From an uncultured Clostridia bacterium (GTDB taxonomy: Bacteria; Bacillota; Clostridia; Lachnospirales; Lachnospiraceae): DNA of 64,000 nt. Each line of letters opens with the position of its first letter. Within the stretch, counting starts at the first letter, position 1. A model generated the notes under the pieces. That model had not been told where the DNA came from. It saw only the letters and a list, made by a program, of their open reading frames with translations, and made no database searches. The stretch covers positions 56,750-120,749 of the forward strand of contig CANRWA010000002.1 of assembly GCA_947643415.1 (NCBI GenBank), given 5' to 3'. Positions 59,844 to 64,000 of the stretch are shown here, one piece after another. A program made the position numbers and the translations under genes.

Positions 59844-60226
59844 AACCTTTGGGATCTTTAGACTTTGCACCAAGGAACTGTTCAAAAATAATTTTTAAAT
59901 AGTGCATGGCATTTTTCCTTAAAGGCTTTCTCATAAGTTAGGTGCAAAGCCGGGTTATGTAACTGATTTTTGGACAGTGTTGCCGAAGAAAATAAGACAA
60001 ACATTATTAAAGGTTATTTTTGAACAGTTCCTAAGGTGTGGGATTAGCGAGTCGTTAATCTTTGAGGAACTTACTTTTCGAGCCGTGGGTAATACTTGTC
60101 CAGATTTTACAGGAGTAAAATTAGGGACAAGTATTACGGGTCGTGATTTTGTTCCAAAATCACTCTGATAGTTCTTTTCATAAGAAAAGAACTATACGAT
60201 ATTTTTAGGTAAAGATCCCAAAGGTT
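59844..60226 (+). ncRNA. Candidate retron msr-msd non-coding RNA
   Basis: Perfect 17-nt inverted repeat AACCTTTGGGATCTTTA (59844-59860) / TAAAGATCCCAAAGGTT (60210-60226); hairpins 60089-60137, 60143-60163, 60168-60195; immediately upstream of RT. Confidence 0.8.
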
Positions 60227-60242
60227 TTTGGATGGTGATTAA

Positions 60243-61277
60243 ATGAACTGGATGGAATATGAATCAAAATTTAGAGAAACTGCAAAAGAAAATAATAAAA
60301 ATGATAAATATTGTGACCAATGGATAAAATATGCAAAAAATTTATGGGATCATAACTTGCCTGTTATTTACACACAAGAGCATTTATGTGCTCTGTTAGG
60401 GTACGATTCTAAATATGTATATGCGGTTAGTAATTCCCCAGTCAAATTTTATCACTGTTACAGTATACCAAAAAAGAATGGGGGAAAAAGGAAGATATCT
60501 GAACCGCTTCCGAATTTAAAGGATATACAACGTTGGATTCTTGATTATATACTATATAGTTTTGAAGTAAGCCCATATGCAAAAGCATATATAAAAGGTA
60601 AATCTATTAAAGATAATGTTCGTTTTCATAGAAGGCAAAAAAAGGTGCTTTCTCTTGATATAAAGGATTTTTATGATCATTTGACAGATTGGATGGTATA
60701 TCAGTTATTTCTTAGTGCTGGCTATAGTGAGGCAGTAGGAATGATGTTGACAAACTTGTGTTGCTTAGAGGGGAGTTTGCCACAGGGGGCGCCTACTAGT
60801 GCAGCTTTATCTAATATATTGATGTGTAGTTTTGATTACAAAGTAGGAGAATTTTGTAAAAAATCTAAAATTCGTTTTACCAGATATGCAGATGATATGA
60901 CTTTTTCAGGAGATTTTAATGAATTGAAAATAATTTCTTTTGTTAAAAAAAATTTAAAAGAATTACAATTATCTATTAATGAGAAAAAAACTAGAGTAAG
61001 AAAACAGGGACAACAACAGGAGGTAACAGGAATTGTAGTAAATTATAAACCTCAGCTTGCTAAAAATATTAGAAAGAATATTCGTAAAGAAATGTATTAT
61101 ATAAACAAATATGGATTACAGTCACATTTAAGTTATATTCAAGAGGAGCATAGTAAATATTTAGAACATCTGTATGGTGTAATAAATTATGCGTTATTCA
61201 TAAATCCAAATGATGCAGAAATGAGAAAGTACAAGGCTGATATAAAGAGCATTATGAAAGAAAAGGGATCTGATTGA
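60243..61277 (+). CDS. Retron-type reverse transcriptase
   Basis: YSIPKKNGGKRKISEPLPNLKDIQRWIL, NVRFHRRQ (NAxxH-like), LDIKDFYDHLT, LPQGAPTSAALSN, RYADDMTFSG, EVTGIVVN. Confidence 0.93.
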   Translation: MNWMEYESKFRETAKENNKNDKYCDQWIKYAKNLWDHNLPVIYTQEHLCALLGYDSKYVYAVSNSPVKFYHCYSIPKKNGGKRKISEPLPNLKDIQRWILDYILYSFEVSPYAKAYIKGKSIKDNVRFHRRQKKVLSLDIKDFYDHLTDWMVYQLFLSAGYSEAVGMMLTNLCCLEGSLPQGAPTSAALSNILMCSFDYKVGEFCKKSKIRFTRYADDMTFSGDFNELKIISFVKKNLKELQLSINEKKTRVRKQGQQQEVTGIVVNYKPQLAKNIRKNIRKEMYYINKYGLQSHLSYIQEEHSKYLEHLYGVINYALFINPNDAEMRKYKADIKSIMKEKGSD

Positions 61278-61331
61278 TCAAAGAAATATAGTGTTTGATA
61301 GCGCAATTCTGATATTGCGTTATCAACTTAG

Positions 61332-61369
61332 AATAAGGATACCAGATTTGACAATCTGGTATCCTTATT
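61332..61369. terminator. Bidirectional terminator between RT and lysC
   Basis: AATAAGGATACCAGAT / ATCTGGTATCCTTATT perfect 16-bp stem, loop TTGACA. Confidence 0.8.
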
Positions 61370-61376
61370 TAATCCG

Positions 61377-62705
61377 TTATCTCACAGGTAGCTGTGAGAT
61401 AACAAACATATCATAGATTGCCCGGATGGCATCATTGAAATCTTCGTTTTTCACTCCGATAATAGTATTCAACTCGCTGGAACCCTGATCAATCATTTTG
61501 ACATTGATATGGGCATGTGCCAGCGCAGAGAAGATTCTTCCTACTGTACCACGGGTTCCTTTCATGCCGCGGCCTACTACGGCGATGAGAGCAAGGTCAG
61601 ATTCCAGTTCAATAGAATCCGGATGGGTGGTGGTATGGATCTGGGCAATGACTTTCTGTTCTTTTTCCTCAAATTCATCCTGATGGACGAAGATAGTCAT
61701 GGTGTCGATGCCAGATGGCATATGTTCAAAAGAGATTCCATTATCTTCAAAAGCCCCCAGAACTTTTCTGCCGAAACCAACTTCTGAGTTCATCATATCT
61801 TTCTCAATATTGACGGCGACAAATCCCTTTTTACCTGCTATGCCCGTGATGGTATAGGCAGGGATACGGCAGGTGCTTTCTACGATCATTGTGCCATCTT
61901 CTTCCGGTGCATTGGTATTGCGGATATTGATAGGGATTCCTGCTTTGCGGACAGGGAAGATCGCATCTTCATGCAGTACAGAGGCACCCATATAGGCAAG
62001 CTCTCGAAGTTCTTTATAGGTAATGGTATGGATGATCTCTGGTTTTTTGACGATCCTTGGATCTGCCACAAGGAAACCAGATACATCTGTCCAGTTTTCA
62101 TACAGATTTGCGTTGACTGCCCTGGCAACCAGTGAGCCGGTGATATCTGAGCCGCCGCGGGAGAAAGTAACTACTTTTCCATTTGCCATGGCGCCATAAA
62201 AACCAGGGATTACAGCACGCTCGCGTATTTCAAGATGCTGGCTCAGCAGTTTGTTTGTAGTGGCATCATCAAAGCTGCCATCTTTATGGAAACGGATCAC
62301 ATTTGCGGCATCCACAAATTCATATCCCAGATACTTCGCCATGATCTTGCCATTCAGGTACTCACCGCGGGAGGCAGCGTACATGGAACCGGCTTTGGCG
62401 ATGAACTGTTTTTTTATCGTCTCAAAATCATCATTCAGGGAGAGATCCAGCTTTAATCCACGGATGATCTCATTGTATCGGTCTTTGATCTGGCCCAGCA
62501 GTTTATTAAATGCCTGGCCGTTTTCTGCTAATTCATAACATTGATACAGCATATCTGTCACTTTTACATCACTGGAATTCCGTTTTCCCGGGGCAGAGGG
62601 GATAACGTAACGACGGGCTTCATCCGCACGGATAATTGAGCCGGCTTTTTCGAACTGCTCTGCACTTGCCAGTGAACTTCCGCCAAATTTAACTACTTTT
62701 TTCAT
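61377..62705 (-). CDS. lysC: Aspartate kinase
   Basis: MKKVVKFGGSSLASAEQF, FSRGGSDITGSLVARAV, ACT domains. Confidence 0.93.
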   Translation of the reverse strand: MKKVVKFGGSSLASAEQFEKAGSIIRADEARRYVIPSAPGKRNSSDVKVTDMLYQCYELAENGQAFNKLLGQIKDRYNEIIRGLKLDLSLNDDFETIKKQFIAKAGSMYAASRGEYLNGKIMAKYLGYEFVDAANVIRFHKDGSFDDATTNKLLSQHLEIRERAVIPGFYGAMANGKVVTFSRGGSDITGSLVARAVNANLYENWTDVSGFLVADPRIVKKPEIIHTITYKELRELAYMGASVLHEDAIFPVRKAGIPINIRNTNAPEEDGTMIVESTCRIPAYTITGIAGKKGFVAVNIEKDMMNSEVGFGRKVLGAFEDNGISFEHMPSGIDTMTIFVHQDEFEEKEQKVIAQIHTTTHPDSIELESDLALIAVVGRGMKGTRGTVGRIFSALAHAHINVKMIDQGSSELNTIIGVKNEDFNDAIRAIYDMFVISQLPVR

Positions 62706-62892
62706 AACAATCTCCATTCCATGCCGTCTGATGATTTAAGGGCGGCAAATAACTTCTTATTCTTATAGTATAAAGGCACACGACTATAGTAAACCACTTT
62801 TTTTGTGGTTTTTCAAGTTTTTTTTGATAAAATCTACAGGGAACATGGATTTTGTGCTATACTGATATAGCAGTGGGAAAGAGAGGAAGAAT

Positions 62893-63150
62893 ATGGAAAA
62901 TATTTCATTATATGGAACTTTGTATTATGAAAAAAGTATATTTAAAGGAAGTTACCGGGGAATGAATTTCTGGATCCAGAAGGAGGGGGAGAAAGAGAAC
63001 CCTGTTCTGAGGGCGACGGCATGGAAGGGTCCCTTTAATTTTGATACCACAAAGGAGGAGAAGATTTCCAAAGATTTTCCTTTCAGTGATGAGGGAATTA
63101 TGCTGGCGGACCAATGGCTGACTGAGCAGCAGGGAATTCTAATTCCATAG
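62893..63150 (+). CDS. Hypothetical protein
   Basis: 85-aa frame with upstream GGAAG RBS. Confidence 0.5.
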   Translation: MENISLYGTLYYEKSIFKGSYRGMNFWIQKEGEKENPVLRATAWKGPFNFDTTKEEKISKDFPFSDEGIMLADQWLTEQQGILIP

Positions 63151-63288
63151 TCTCCGGTACAACGGATCAAAGAATAAGTTTTCACTGTACCAGCCTTAAA
63201 AATGACAAAAAAGAAACAAAAAACTGCCAGTTTTTTTTGAATATTTTGACAAATTAAGATGATATTCTCTTATCATAATCTGGAATGA

Positions 63289-63963
63289 ATGGAGGGTATC
63301 ATTTTGTATTGGAAGTCTTTTCTTAGAAATCAGTGGGAGAGAAAGGGGTATCATTCATATACAGGGAGTGACTTTTATAGTCAGGTTGGGAGAAGACAGG
63401 GAAAAGGAAAAGAGAAAAGGATTCATACAGATCTTTGCCAGAAAGAAGGAATGGTGTTTCGGTCGAAGGCAATCGATAATGCAATCGAAAAACTATTGGA
63501 CTCGGGGAAATATACAGAAAGGAAAATGCTTGTGCTGAAGAATCCTTATTGTATGGCACCTCTGACAGCATTGATCTTATTTAACACAGAATTTCCATGT
63601 TCAGTCCATATTACGCTGGAGGGTGGGGAACTGCTGAATGAGAGAACCCCGGTCTCTACCAGACACAGGATACCGGTTTATGGGCTGCGTGCAGGGCAGC
63701 AGAACCAGATACATCTGGAGATATGGAAAGAACAGAATCTTTATCTGGAGAAAGAGATCATGATCGAGACAGGTGCGTTACCAAAATCCCTTCAGGGACA
63801 AGTACATGTCAGAGAAAAGAAGAAGGCAAGTGCGAGTCCATTTACCATGGCATTTGGAGGAGATACAAAGTATCCGTATGCTTTTGATGAGCACGGGGAG
63901 GTCCGTTATTACATCCGCCAGACCATAAAAAGTTATGGGATATACCAGGTCATGGCTAATTAG
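63289..63963 (+). CDS. Hypothetical protein
   Basis: 224-aa frame, no family recognised. Confidence 0.6.
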   Translation: MEGIILYWKSFLRNQWERKGYHSYTGSDFYSQVGRRQGKGKEKRIHTDLCQKEGMVFRSKAIDNAIEKLLDSGKYTERKMLVLKNPYCMAPLTALILFNTEFPCSVHITLEGGELLNERTPVSTRHRIPVYGLRAGQQNQIHLEIWKEQNLYLEKEIMIETGALPKSLQGQVHVREKKKASASPFTMAFGGDTKYPYAFDEHGEVRYYIRQTIKSYGIYQVMAN

Positions 63964-64000
63964 AGGTAATCAAAAGAGGAAAGGAAAAGCACAATCCAGA

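Noticed and set aside
60243-61277. RT as group II intron or DGR reverse transcriptase
   Set aside because: No maturase/endonuclease domain or intron RNA ends; no template/variable repeat pair seen; retron motifs and a1/a2 repeat fit better

Overview
This 64 kb window looks like a Lachnospiraceae-type Firmicutes chromosome segment; taxonomy is inferred from gene content and style only. About 90 percent is ordinary core genome: a chemosensory/phosphorelay operon (CheR, CheB, CheY, CheA, CheW, MCP, HPt, REC and hybrid kinases), tRNA-Gly, asnS-asnA, mutY, nrdDG, dut, leuCD, hisHF, ung, an OPT transporter with pepD, relA, hemZ-hisS-aspS, galM, thiC with a TPP riboswitch, fabV and lysC. The strongest accessory system is an AT-rich tripartite retron at about 58.6-61.4 kb. 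It contains a PRTase-like putative effector, a small winged-helix-like protein, a structured non-coding region bounded by a perfect 17-nt inverted repeat (candidate a1/a2), and a retron-type reverse transcriptase (NVRFH, PQGAPTS, YADD, VTG motifs). A near-consensus promoter places the predicted start of the ncRNA at the first base of a1. The ncRNA contains an unusual 160-bp segment with about 26-bp inverted ends, the effector start overlaps an A9 tract that may cause a frameshift, and the cassette is flanked by near-identical terminator arms. Other observations are a structured repeat with compensatory stem changes upstream of asnS and thiC, a MITE-like palindrome in the thiC leader, a 578-bp fold-back repeat with a shorter relative, two identical 86-bp repeats, a frameshifted sigma-like gene, and a decayed accessory islet with a type II toxin-antitoxin pair. 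All family calls come from reading translated motifs; no database search was run.
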